IMG/VR virus record: IMGVR_UViG_3300017963_000686
Span: 1 to 26,425 of that record
Length of the DNA: 26,425 nt
Strand: one strand, 5' to 3'
Origin: a virus
How positions within the stretch are numbered: the first letter of the stretch is position 1; each line of letters starts with the position of its first letter. Made by a program: the position numbers and the translations under genes. The notes beneath the pieces are model-generated. The model was not told where the DNA came from, ran no database searches, and saw nothing but the letters and a program-made list of their open reading frames with translations. Below, one piece after another: positions 5,764 through 11,969 of the stretch.

Positions 5764-5831
5764 CCCAGCGGACTGTTTCTACCAAACTTCACGTTGGCCA
5801 AGCGACTCCCCCGAGTCGTCCTCCCGCTGGG
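5764..5831. other. Branched inverted-repeat element (three-way junction fold)
   Basis: CCCAGCGG (5764-5771) pairs with CCGCTGGG (5824-5831) and encloses two further stems: CCAA/TTGG (5782-5785, 5794-5797) and CGACTC/GAGTCG (5803-5808, 5813-5818) with a CCCC loop. It could be a structured RNA leader of the rightward transcript, a bidirectional terminator, or a protein-binding DNA site in an origin. The conserved CTGATGA of hammerhead ribozymes is absent, and no known RNA family is recognised. Confidence 0.5.
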
Positions 5832-6010
5832 AAAAGAAGGCTCATTTGCCAAATAATTGTGCCCTGACGTAAAAAAACTTTGGGGGCCGGTTCTAATAAT
5901 AACAGATACTTATAGGGACTGCTAAAATTAATTTAAAATAAAGTGCACCCACCCCCCTACATGAATTCGTTGTATATAGTAGAGGGGAACTTTTTTGACA
6001 AGGGGGGAAT

Positions 6011-6301
6011 ATGAAGACTGAAAATAAGATTACGTACAGGTATGATGCAGAATCTAAATCATGGATTCCGGTTATGAAAACTGAAAAGACGATTATGGAT
6101 ACAGATGAGTGTTCCACACCACACTATCCATCGTCAGCACCAACGTATCCGCTGTCACCAAGTTGGAGTTGGACACTAACGGACTTTTATAACGGCGATA
6201 TGCCAGAAGGTGGGGCGTCGTACTGGGACGTTGAAGGACAGAGATGGGTGGTATTGGATGATGAGGGCAAGCCGACGAGTTATGTGTCCAGTGAGGATTA
6301 A
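6011..6301 (+). CDS. Hypothetical protein, 96 aa
   Basis: First gene of the rightward arm, starting at ATG 6011 behind AAGGGGGG. The product contains two similar short stretches (YRYDAESKSWIPVMKTE and SYWDVEGQRWVVLDDEGKP), each of the form Y/W-D-x-E-x-x-x-W-x-x-V, which may be a small internal repeat of a beta-hairpin. A proline/serine-rich linker lies between (HYPSSAPTYPLSPSWSW). It ends 5 nt before the terminase small subunit candidate, so the two are co-transcribed. No family recognised. Confidence 0.7.
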   Translation: MKTENKITYRYDAESKSWIPVMKTEKTIMDTDECSTPHYPSSAPTYPLSPSWSWTLTDFYNGDMPEGGASYWDVEGQRWVVLDDEGKPTSYVSSED

Positions 6302-6306
6302 TAAGT

Positions 6307-6738
6307 ATGGCAAACAAGAAATTCACGGATCTGGAGTTGATAGCGGCACTAAACCTGCACAACGGGAATATCAACCGGGCCGCCAAGGAACTAAACGTTT
6401 CCAGAGCGGCGGTGATAAAGCGAAAGAAGGTTCTCCCGGACGGTGTTATCGCTCCTACGATACAGGATTTCAGGGAGCAGAGAGCCGATACATTTGCGAG
6501 ATTGCAGCAAATACTCCTCCAGTACATAACACCACAGAAACTAAAGAACGCTAGTCTGGCTCAAATTGGAACCTTATTTGGGATCATGTACGACAAGGAA
6601 CGTCTGGAAAAGAATCTGGCCACCGAGCATATAGCACACGCACACTATCAACAGTTAGACCAGAAACAGATGGCACAAATTAAAGATCTAGCCAAACAGC
6701 TTACAGAAGATAAGCTCAAGGCAATAACATACGATTAA
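6307..6738 (+). CDS. Putative terminase small subunit (helix-turn-helix), 143 aa
   Basis: Residues 6-45 (FTDLELIAALNLHNGNINRA, then AKELNVSRAAVIKRKK) form a helix-turn-helix of the kind used by phage small terminases to bind the packaging site. The middle (DTFARLQQILLQYITPQKL, then ASLAQIGTLFGIMYDKERLE) is the helical oligomerisation part often seen in this family, ending in a polar helical tail. Size and fold fit a small terminase, and a large terminase lies 3.6 kb downstream on the same strand. The distance, filled by a structured RNA and accessory genes, is unusual. A transcription regulator is the alternative. Confidence 0.6.
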   Translation: MANKKFTDLELIAALNLHNGNINRAAKELNVSRAAVIKRKKVLPDGVIAPTIQDFREQRADTFARLQQILLQYITPQKLKNASLAQIGTLFGIMYDKERLEKNLATEHIAHAHYQQLDQKQMAQIKDLAKQLTEDKLKAITYD

Positions 6739-6746
6739 CATGCAAG

Positions 6747-6972
6747 TGTGGAAATGAAGGGACGAGAGGTGTTTAGGAGTAACGACCCAATCTAGGGCAA
6801 GTGCCAACCAGCCTTGTTGATGTGCCCGGAGTGAGCCACACACCACTTATTAACAGGTTGGCTAGGAAGGATACCGGTTACGCTTCCTTTAATGCCTCTC
6901 TTTTAGAACGGGGATAAACTAGAGTTAGAGGCTAAAGAAACTCGCCCCGTACCAATTTCAAACTTTCATTTC
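6747..6972 (+). ncRNA. Structured non-coding RNA domain with two pseudoknots
   Basis: A 10-bp long-range helix, 6751-6760 with 6963-6972, closes a domain of about 200 nt. Inside are: a bulged hairpin 6768-6773/6781-6787; a pseudoknot made of GGGCA/TGCCC (6795-6799, 6823-6827) and GCCAACC/GGTTGGC (6803-6809, 6856-6862); a hairpin AGGAAG/CTTCCT (6864-6869, 6883-6888); and a stem ACGGGG/CCCCGT (6908-6913, 6945-6950) capped by GAGTT/AACTC (6922-6926, 6939-6943), whose loop AGAGGC (6927-6932) pairs back with GCCTCT (6894-6899). No reading frame with a start fills the region. It directly precedes the tRNA-like segment at 6973-7088. The RNA family is not recognised. Confidence 0.65.
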
Positions 6973-7088
6973 TGGTCGGAGGGGTTCGATTCCCCTTGTG
7001 TCCGGTAAGTATCGGGGACATTTACATGGTTGTAACGATCGCCAAATACGAACGGGCGCGGGCAAACCGTCTCAAAATACCCGCTTAA
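6973..7088 (+). ncRNA. ssrA: tRNA-like domain in permuted order; candidate permuted tmRNA
   Basis: AGGGG-TTCGATT-CCCCT (6980-6996) is a perfect T arm with the canonical 7-nt loop. It is followed by TGTGTCC (6997-7003), as expected of a 3' acceptor strand, but CCA is not encoded. Its partner lies downstream: GGGGACA at 7014-7020 pairs 6 of 7 positions with a G3.U70-type wobble, or GGACAT at 7016-7021 pairs 6. Next comes TGGTTGTAACG, resembling the tmRNA D-like segment (TGGaTTcgACG), then CGATCG (7036-7041), which pairs with TGGTCG (6973-6978) just before the T arm, like tmRNA helix 2. A frame GCA AAC CGT CTC AAA ATA CCC GCT TAA (7062-7088) could encode a tag ANRLKIPA. Against it: no -4 A before the resume codon, no typical ALAA ending, no clear PK1. 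Confidence 0.35.
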
Positions 7089-7101
7089 CAATTAAACTTT
7101 T

Positions 7102-7179
7102 ATCCTCAAGACGGGTAGGTGATAGCACCCTGAGAGGATTTACAATCAGGTGGGTGTAGGTGAAAACCATGAGTCCCAC
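7102..7179 (+). ncRNA. Two hairpins downstream of the tRNA-like segment
   Basis: ATCCTCA (7102-7108) pairs with TGA..GGAT (7132-7139, GA bulged), with GGGT/ACCC (7113-7116, 7127-7130) stacked inside. GTGGG/CCCAC (7150-7154, 7175-7179) encloses GGT-GAAA-ACC (7159-7168), a GNRA tetraloop hairpin. They may be the 3' part of the structured RNA that begins at 6747 or a leader of the 7220 gene. An AC-rich spacer without structure follows, up to the ribosome site AAGGGAG near 7203. Confidence 0.5.
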
Positions 7180-7219
7180 GACGAACTAAACTAAACTACT
7201 CTAAGGGAGACTCAAACAC

Positions 7220-7414
7220 ATGCACGTATCTGATGAAGCGAAGCTATTCGCAGTACGAGAAAGACTATTACAAGCCGAAAGGACAATCTATGAAGCTAAT
7301 AAAATCCTTGCTAACGTCGGAGAACCATCTAGAGATGGCGATACGTGGGCTTGCTCTATTCCAGATTCTACTAAACATTATATTAGTTCTGACCCTAATG
7401 AGTGCGTAGAGTGA
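7220..7414 (+). CDS. Small hypothetical protein, 64 aa
   Basis: ATG 7220 has AAGGGAG about 11 nt upstream. The N-terminal two thirds are helical (DEAKLFAVRERLLQAERTIYEANKILANVG), and the end is polar with two cysteines. The stop overlaps the start of the next gene (GTGA). No family recognised. Confidence 0.6.
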   Translation: MHVSDEAKLFAVRERLLQAERTIYEANKILANVGEPSRDGDTWACSIPDSTKHYISSDPNECVE

Positions 7415-7599
7415 GGATAAGGTCTAAGGAGTCCGTAGGACTACCTAAATGCTGCTACTGCGGAGAGAAATGGCTGTTACATGGTAAGATTGATTCTTGC
7501 CTAGGTACGGGAACATACGTTAAATGTCCAAATTGCAGAAGATGGCAACTTGTTCCGGTACAGCACAGGGGGCAGATTAATGAAAAAGTTTATGATTAG
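7402..7599 (+). CDS. Zinc-ribbon-like protein, 65 aa or slightly shorter
   Basis: The frame has two CxxC knuckles, CYC near residue 18 and CPNC near residue 43, separated by a GTGTYVK strand, the usual form of a small zinc ribbon. There is no ATG. GTG 7402 and GTG 7411 are the possible starts; 7411 overlaps the upstream TGA as GTGA, which favours it by coupling, although neither has a good ribosome site. The stop overlaps the next gene by 20 nt. Its place between the structured RNA and an exported protease gives no clear functional hint. Confidence 0.5.
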   Translation: MRRVRIRSKESVGLPKCCYCGEKWLLHGKIDSCLGTGTYVKCPNCRRWQLVPVQHRGQINEKVYD

Positions 7600-8266
7600 T
7601 TTATTACTGGCGGCGTTAATGGTCGTTGGTATTATGGTTTCCGTGGACGGGGCTGTCGTATCGGGATTCAAAAACGTAATCACCATATCCGGAGGAATCG
7701 AGTACGGCGATTTATCCAGACTAACAAATGCGTTAAACGATTTGAAAATGGGAAATTCAAAAGAATTACATCTCATGATTAATAGTGGCGGAGGACACGC
7801 AACCGCAGTCCTATCTATGAAATATTTGTTAGAACACATACTTGGAGATGCAAGACTGGTAACTCACGTAACGGATATGGCGTATAGCGGCGGTGCCATG
7901 CTGTTCCTTCTCGGGGATGTCCGGATCATGCACGAAAGATCTACGATTATGGTTCATTATAGTGCTATGTACGATCAGAATGGGAACAAACTTCCAAAGA
8001 GTCGATACACGAAGAAGCAACGGGAAAGATGCAAAGCAACGGACGAGTGGATTGACATACTGACTTGGCCGAAGACGACACTACCAAAATCATACTTAAA
8101 GAACGATAAAATATTTGGCGTAATGGATGCCTGTAAATACGGAGTGGCAACACACGTAAAAACATTAAAGGGGGATATTGTAGATGCGAAAACTTATTTG
8201 CGGAATCGTAGCAACACTCGTTCTACTGGTAACAGCAGTAACGGGAATCACAGCGGTAGGCGATAA
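7580..8266 (+). CDS. Exported ClpP/SppA-like serine protease, 228 aa
   Basis: The start is placed at ATG 7580, behind GGGGGCAG, since it gives a clean signal peptide (MKKFMISLLLAALMVVGIMV, cleavage near residue 24). The body follows the ClpP/crotonase fold: HLMINSGGGHATAV (residues 64-77) matches the substrate-strand LxINSPGG region, AYSGGAM (101-107) carries Ser103 where ClpP has its nucleophile, IMVHYSAM (123-130) carries His126, and NDKIFGVMDACKYGVATHV (175-193) carries Asp176 ahead of the EAxxYGLxD motif. A full Ser-His-Asp triad is therefore in place. Phage ClpP-like proteases usually mature the prohead inside the cell; a signal peptide instead suggests action in the periplasm or membrane, more like SppA. 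The last 20 residues are low-complexity and overlap the next gene. Confidence 0.75.
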   Translation: MKKFMISLLLAALMVVGIMVSVDGAVVSGFKNVITISGGIEYGDLSRLTNALNDLKMGNSKELHLMINSGGGHATAVLSMKYLLEHILGDARLVTHVTDMAYSGGAMLFLLGDVRIMHERSTIMVHYSAMYDQNGNKLPKSRYTKKQRERCKATDEWIDILTWPKTTLPKSYLKNDKIFGVMDACKYGVATHVKTLKGDIVDAKTYLRNRSNTRSTGNSSNGNHSGRR

Positions 8267-8693
8267 ATCAGATGTCGTTTATGGCAACAAACGAGCCTAC
8301 CATGTCGCAAGCGTATCCGATCAAAACGGTAAAGTAACCGATGAGATTTGGGTATTACGGGACGGAGACGAAGAGGGATGGAAACAGATTGAATTCATGT
8401 TTCGGCAGAATGTGTTTTATCTTAGAGTATTAGTTCGCAATGTAGAAGGGACTGTGGTAGAACGCAAAGTCATGTGTCTTGGTTTTCTGTGCAGAGACTA
8501 CGGTTGGCAATGGAGCAAGAAGTCTATGGACGAAGCCGTGAAAATGATTATTGGATACAGTCCTATCGGTACTATAGACTTTGATACGTACACATTAACC
8601 GAGTTCAAAGATGGACACTCCAAGAAGTTTATCGATCATCTGGTGTGGGCCATGGCTAAAGCAGACTATGACGAAGGACAGAAAGGAAACTAA
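8184..8693 (+). CDS. Exported hypothetical protein, 169 aa
   Basis: Residues 1-24 form a signal peptide (MRKLICGIVATLVLLVTAVT, then GITA). The mature part is beta-rich with two cysteines (VMCLGFLC) that could form a disulfide, and a helical C-terminus (FIDHLVWAMAKADYDEG). ATG 8184 has AAGGGGGAT upstream. The first 83 nt overlap the protease gene in another frame, so the two are tightly linked and may act together outside the cytoplasm. No family recognised. It is followed by a strong terminator-like hairpin. Confidence 0.7.
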   Translation: MRKLICGIVATLVLLVTAVTGITAVGDKSDVVYGNKRAYHVASVSDQNGKVTDEIWVLRDGDEEGWKQIEFMFRQNVFYLRVLVRNVEGTVVERKVMCLGFLCRDYGWQWSKKSMDEAVKMIIGYSPIGTIDFDTYTLTEFKDGHSKKFIDHLVWAMAKADYDEGQKGN

Positions 8694-8708
8694 ATAATAG
8701 AGAGGGAT

Positions 8709-8737
8709 GGGGAGTAGCGATAGGGCTACTCCCCTTT
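8709..8737 (+). terminator. Terminator-like hairpin
   Basis: GGGGAGTAGC (8709-8718) and GCTACTCCCC (8725-8734) form a perfect 10-bp GC-rich stem with a 6-nt loop, followed by TTT. It lies just past the stop of the exported-protein gene and 11 nt before the next start, so it would separate the accessory genes from the virion-type genes downstream, perhaps as a partial terminator. Confidence 0.65.
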
Positions 8738-8747
8738 AGGTGTTTAT

Positions 8748-9341
8748 ATGCTAGGTGGAATGTTCGGGGCTATAGGTAAAATAGCCTATAAGACAAAGGG
8801 AAATTTGTGGCGTGCATTATCTATAGACGCATCGACGCACGGCATAAATACAGTAGACTACGCACACCACGAAGTACATGCCGGTCGAGGTTATAGGGCT
8901 GGTTTTGCCTTTAATCTGGCCAATGGAAATACGGCGTCTTTTGCGTGCACTACCCCGGCCGTTGGTGGAAGGGAAATGCATCTTACTATAGAGCTTCACA
9001 TGACATCCAACGGAACATTCACTTGGTATGAAGACTGCACATCATATAGCGGAGGAACGGTAATAACTCCAATGCAGCACAATAGAAATTCAAGTAATAC
9101 GTCCGACCTAACAGATGTACAACGAGGGGCTACCGGCTCTTCTCCTATAACAAGAACTGGAGGAACAGGAATATTATCTGTTGATTTTGCAGTAGCCAGA
9201 GACGTAAATCCAAGTCGAAAAAATGGTAACGAATTCATAGTGAAAAGCGGCAGTAAGAACGTAATGGAGTACGTCAATGGCGTGAATGCAAACTTTGTCC
9301 AGTTAATACTGGAATGGTATGAACACACACCGAGAGATTAA
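8748..9341 (+). CDS. Beta-sandwich virion-type protein, 197 aa
   Basis: After a short N-terminal segment (MLGGMFGAIGKIAYKTKGN), the sequence follows a pattern common in unclassified phage virion proteins: DYAHHEVHAGRGY, alternating strands, GTVITPMQHNRNSS, then a terminal NANFVQLILEWYEHTPRD. From memory such proteins are abundant beside head genes in environmental phages and are suspected capsid decoration or fibre proteins; this is not established. The ATG follows TTTAGGTGTTTAT, a weak ribosome site. It begins a run of structural-type genes leading to the terminase. Confidence 0.6.
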   Translation: MLGGMFGAIGKIAYKTKGNLWRALSIDASTHGINTVDYAHHEVHAGRGYRAGFAFNLANGNTASFACTTPAVGGREMHLTIELHMTSNGTFTWYEDCTSYSGGTVITPMQHNRNSSNTSDLTDVQRGATGSSPITRTGGTGILSVDFAVARDVNPSRKNGNEFIVKSGSKNVMEYVNGVNANFVQLILEWYEHTPRD

Positions 9342-9353
9342 GGAATTATAAAG

Positions 9354-9599
9354 ATGCCTAAGAATAAAGAGTGTTGTGATGAACTCAAAGGCATCATCTT
9401 GAATACGTTACACAAAATACACGAAAGCACGGCACTACCAATCAATGAGCGATACAGAGACGGACAACGCAATCAAGCCATGATGCTCGATAGTTTATTA
9501 GGACTATACGAAATGGGAAAATGTAATTGCGGAGAATTAATTGAAGAATACTTGGAACATGTAGTGACATGTCCAACATGTTCTAAATATTATACGTAA
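9354..9599 (+). CDS. Small cysteine-rich helical protein, 81 aa
   Basis: Cysteines occur as CC near the N-terminus, CNC at about residue 58 and CPTC near the C-terminus, so a zinc site is likely. The middle is helical (QAMMLDSLLGLYEMGKCNCG). Spacing to both neighbours is about 10 nt, and it precedes a gene with a strong ribosome site (AAGGAGATATA). No family recognised. Confidence 0.65.
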   Translation: MPKNKECCDELKGIILNTLHKIHESTALPINERYRDGQRNQAMMLDSLLGLYEMGKCNCGELIEEYLEHVVTCPTCSKYYT

Positions 9600-9608
9600 G
9601 GAGATATA

Positions 9609-9887
9609 ATGGCAAGTAAATATATGACATCAAGTGGTGCTGTTGGGGCAAGCGGTGATTATAACATGGCCTCTAGGATTTTAGTGAACGGAGTTGATCC
9701 GGGAGCTACAGATCCGGGAACCGTTCTACTGAAGCAGGGCGGGTCGTCCGGCACGACTGTTCTTACCATCAAAATTGCATTTGGTAGTTCAGATCAATTC
9801 ACGTTGCCTAATTTAGTATTTGATTACGTGACGCTAACTGATGCGTCGTGTCTGATTGAGTACTTTAAACAGCACGGAAAGGCGTAA
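9609..9887 (+). CDS. Small beta-rich virion-like protein, 92 aa
   Basis: The protein is glycine-, serine- and threonine-rich with clear strand alternation (GTVLLKQGGSSGTTVLTIKI, FDYVTLTDASCLIEYF). This resembles the small single-domain beta sandwiches found among phage neck, decoration or capsid-stabilising proteins (a G-TVLLK core and a short aromatic C-terminus). AAGGAG lies 6 nt upstream of ATG 9609. The virion role is inferred from composition and neighbours. Confidence 0.6.
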   Translation: MASKYMTSSGAVGASGDYNMASRILVNGVDPGATDPGTVLLKQGGSSGTTVLTIKIAFGSSDQFTLPNLVFDYVTLTDASCLIEYFKQHGKA

Positions 9888-9889
9888 TA

Positions 9890-10120
9890 GTGGTTACGCC
9901 GCGTAAATTAGATAAACGCCAACAGGCGCAATTGGACATTGTCAATTGGTTATTAATGCTAACCAACGGGCATGTACAACTACAAGATATTGATTTTGAA
10001 AACGGAGGGGTCTGTCTTCGCGGTGGGAAAACGGATTGCGAAACATTTGGATTGGTATTCAATATGTTAATGGATACCACCGAAAATCAATACAGAGAAT
10101 TAAATTCATATGGAGGTTAG
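9890..10120 (+). CDS. Hypothetical protein with GTG start, 76 aa
   Basis: GTG 9890 follows the previous stop by two bases with AAAGG at a usable distance. The first half is helical and polar (RKLDKRQQAQLDIVNWLLML), the second mixed, with two cysteines. It overlaps the next gene's ribosome site by its last codons. No family recognised. Confidence 0.55.
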   Translation: MVTPRKLDKRQQAQLDIVNWLLMLTNGHVQLQDIDFENGGVCLRGGKTDCETFGLVFNMLMDTTENQYRELNSYGG

Positions 10121-10121
10121 T

Positions 10122-10310
10122 ATGGCAAAAGGAACCAGTGGGTATCTCAAACGTAAAGAGAAAACCTACAAAGAACTAAACGATGCTGTGAATACTTCTC
10201 CTGAACCCAAAGTAGGAAACCCCGCCGATGCAATTAGCAGGGAAATGGAACGGGCGCAGGAAGTAGCTCATGGTATAACGGACAGAATTAGAAATATATT
10301 CGAGGACTAA
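10122..10310 (+). CDS. Small hypothetical helical protein, 62 aa
   Basis: The start is placed at ATG 10122 because GGAGG sits 6 nt upstream; the in-frame ATG at 10110 lies inside the ribosome site. The product is charged and mostly helical (SREMERAQEVAHGITDRIRN), with a basic N-terminus (SGYLKRKEKTYKEL). It directly precedes the large terminase with a 9-nt gap, so a packaging or head-related accessory role is possible but unproven. Confidence 0.6.
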   Translation: MAKGTSGYLKRKEKTYKELNDAVNTSPEPKVGNPADAISREMERAQEVAHGITDRIRNIFED

Positions 10311-10319
10311 GGGGGTTAT

Positions 10320-11951
10320 ATGGTGGATAATCAAAACCTGTCCGAGGAACAGGTTATGGCGCTATTGCACATTGCAAGCCCTTTCCACTGGATAACCGAT
10401 AATAATCTTCAATTAGCAACCGGCCCATACTCAATTAAGAACCATGAGTATCAGCTTGGTTGGCTCGAAGAGGATCACCCTGAACAATGTTTTATCAAGG
10501 GGGCACAAATTGGAGCATCTGAAATCAATGTACTTAAGACTCTACATGGACACATACACGGAAGATATAATCAAGGTTCTTTGTATCTTTTCCCGACTCG
10601 TGATGATGTAGGAGACTTTGCACAAACTAGGTTCGATCCCTTAATTGCTAAGAACCCGTTCATTGGGGCTTACGTTAAAGGGACGGATAGGAAGAACGTA
10701 AAGGAAATAGGCGGCGGACATCTCTATCTTCGGGGTGCGCGATCTACAAGAAAGATTGGCGGCACAAAGAAATCATCTACGGCCTTGAAATCAATTTCGG
10801 TGGATAGGGTGGTGTTTGATGAATTTGACGAGATGGAAGAGTCCATGATCGAGTTGGCCCAATACCGGGTGGCTCATTCAGCAGTACAAGAATTAATCTA
10901 CTTGGGAACTCCGACTATTCCCGATTACGGGATAGACGCCAAGTACCAGAAATCAGATCAAAGGGTCTGGATGGTAGAGTGTCCTAAGTGTGGGAAGGAG
11001 GCAAGTCTTGATCTTGAGTTTCCAAATTCTATTAGGCGTAGGCTTGATGGTAGTGCTTATCGGGCTTGCGTGCATTGTCATGCTGAAGTCCATCCTTCAA
11101 GAGGAAGGTGGGTTGCTCAGTATCCTTCCCGGTCTGATACTCTTGTCGGGTGGTGGATTAGTCAGCTTAATAGCTTGTATGTTAATCCTACTAATATCCT
11201 AGATAGATATGAAGATCCTCCATATGGAGATTTATCGGAAGTGATGAATAGTACGTTGGGGAGAGCGTACATTCCAGCAGAAAATAGGTTGACTCATGCG
11301 GACGTATACGCCTGTTGTGGTAACGATCCAATGGTCAATAAGAACGAAGGGCCGTGCTGCATGGGGGTAGACGTTGGCACGAATCTTCATGTTGTAATAG
11401 CACAAAGGTTGACTCGCAAGACCTTGAAAGTTTTAAAGGTTTGTAGGGTTCAGAGCTTCAACGACCTACACGACCTAGCGAGAGACTTCAATGTGAAGTC
11501 GGCTGTTATAGACTTATTTCCTGAGAAGCGAAAGGTAGTCGAATTTCAGAAATCGGAAAACTTCAGCGTATTTGGTTGCAATTACGTTGAGACTAAAACC
11601 GGACAAATAGCTTGGGACGAAAAGGATAAGATCATTAAGGGTAATCGAACGGAGATCTGTGACATATCACATGAACTCGTGACCGATCCCGGTGGTCTGG
11701 TTCTTCCAAGACGAAACGCTGAAATAGACGAATTCGTAAAAGAAGTATGTAATATGGCTAAGGTGCTGGAGGAAGATCCCAACACCGGATCAAAGACATT
11801 TCGATACAAGAAACTTTCATCCAACGACCATTACAGACATGCTTTAAATTATTGCATTTTAGCTTCAGAAAGAATAGGAACTATAGCAGATAATAAACTT
11901 ATATCGCGCTTCTTTCACGGAAGAAGGCGGCGTACATGGCTAACGTCATAA
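10320..11951 (+). CDS. Terminase large subunit (TerL)
   Basis: This is the ATPase-nuclease motor that packages phage DNA through the portal. The ATPase domain has a variant Walker A, KGAQIGASE (residues 60-68), with the lysine at the front as in many TerL proteins, a Walker B VVFDEFDE (164-171) and the coupling motif YLGTPT (194-199). A zinc-finger insertion has CPKC (221-224) and CVHC (250-253), as in GpA-type terminases. The C-terminal nuclease begins at GVDVG (349-353), whose Asp351 matches the first metal ligand of the RNase H-like fold. Length (543 aa) is in the usual range. GGGGG is upstream of ATG 10320. It lies before the portal in the usual packaging order. Confidence 0.93.
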   Translation: MVDNQNLSEEQVMALLHIASPFHWITDNNLQLATGPYSIKNHEYQLGWLEEDHPEQCFIKGAQIGASEINVLKTLHGHIHGRYNQGSLYLFPTRDDVGDFAQTRFDPLIAKNPFIGAYVKGTDRKNVKEIGGGHLYLRGARSTRKIGGTKKSSTALKSISVDRVVFDEFDEMEESMIELAQYRVAHSAVQELIYLGTPTIPDYGIDAKYQKSDQRVWMVECPKCGKEASLDLEFPNSIRRRLDGSAYRACVHCHAEVHPSRGRWVAQYPSRSDTLVGWWISQLNSLYVNPTNILDRYEDPPYGDLSEVMNSTLGRAYIPAENRLTHADVYACCGNDPMVNKNEGPCCMGVDVGTNLHVVIAQRLTRKTLKVLKVCRVQSFNDLHDLARDFNVKSAVIDLFPEKRKVVEFQKSENFSVFGCNYVETKTGQIAWDEKDKIIKGNRTEICDISHELVTDPGGLVLPRRNAEIDEFVKEVCNMAKVLEEDPNTGSKTFRYKKLSSNDHYRHALNYCILASERIGTIADNKLISRFFHGRRRRTWLTS

Positions 11952-11969
11952 CGCAAGGGAGGAGATAAC

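Larger units (their letters stand above)
5284..6010. other. Divergent control region without convincing genes
   Basis: This 727-nt gap separates the minus-strand arm from the plus-strand arm. From left to right it holds a possible leftward promoter (5325-5338), a GC-richer part with a GTCCC/GGGAC hairpin (5527-5540), an AT-rich heptamer array (5554-5659), overlapping hairpins (5700-5727), a branched inverted-repeat element (5764-5831), then a stretch to the ribosome site of the 6011 gene. No frame longer than a few codons has a good start on the plus strand. The layout fits a bidirectional promoter region and/or replication origin; this is inferred from position and composition. Confidence 0.6.

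Noticed and set aside
6093-6527. Long minus-strand frame opposite the 6011 and 6307 genes
   Set aside because: Antisense shadow of two well-supported plus-strand genes; no ribosome site.
6980-7004. An ordinary tRNA gene ending at the T arm
   Set aside because: No matching 5' acceptor, D arm or anticodon arm lies upstream at tRNA distance; the best acceptor partner is downstream.
6739-7219. A second group I intron in the non-coding stretch
   Set aside because: None of the P, Q, R or S signatures seen at 16671-16826 is present, and no split gene is evident on either side.
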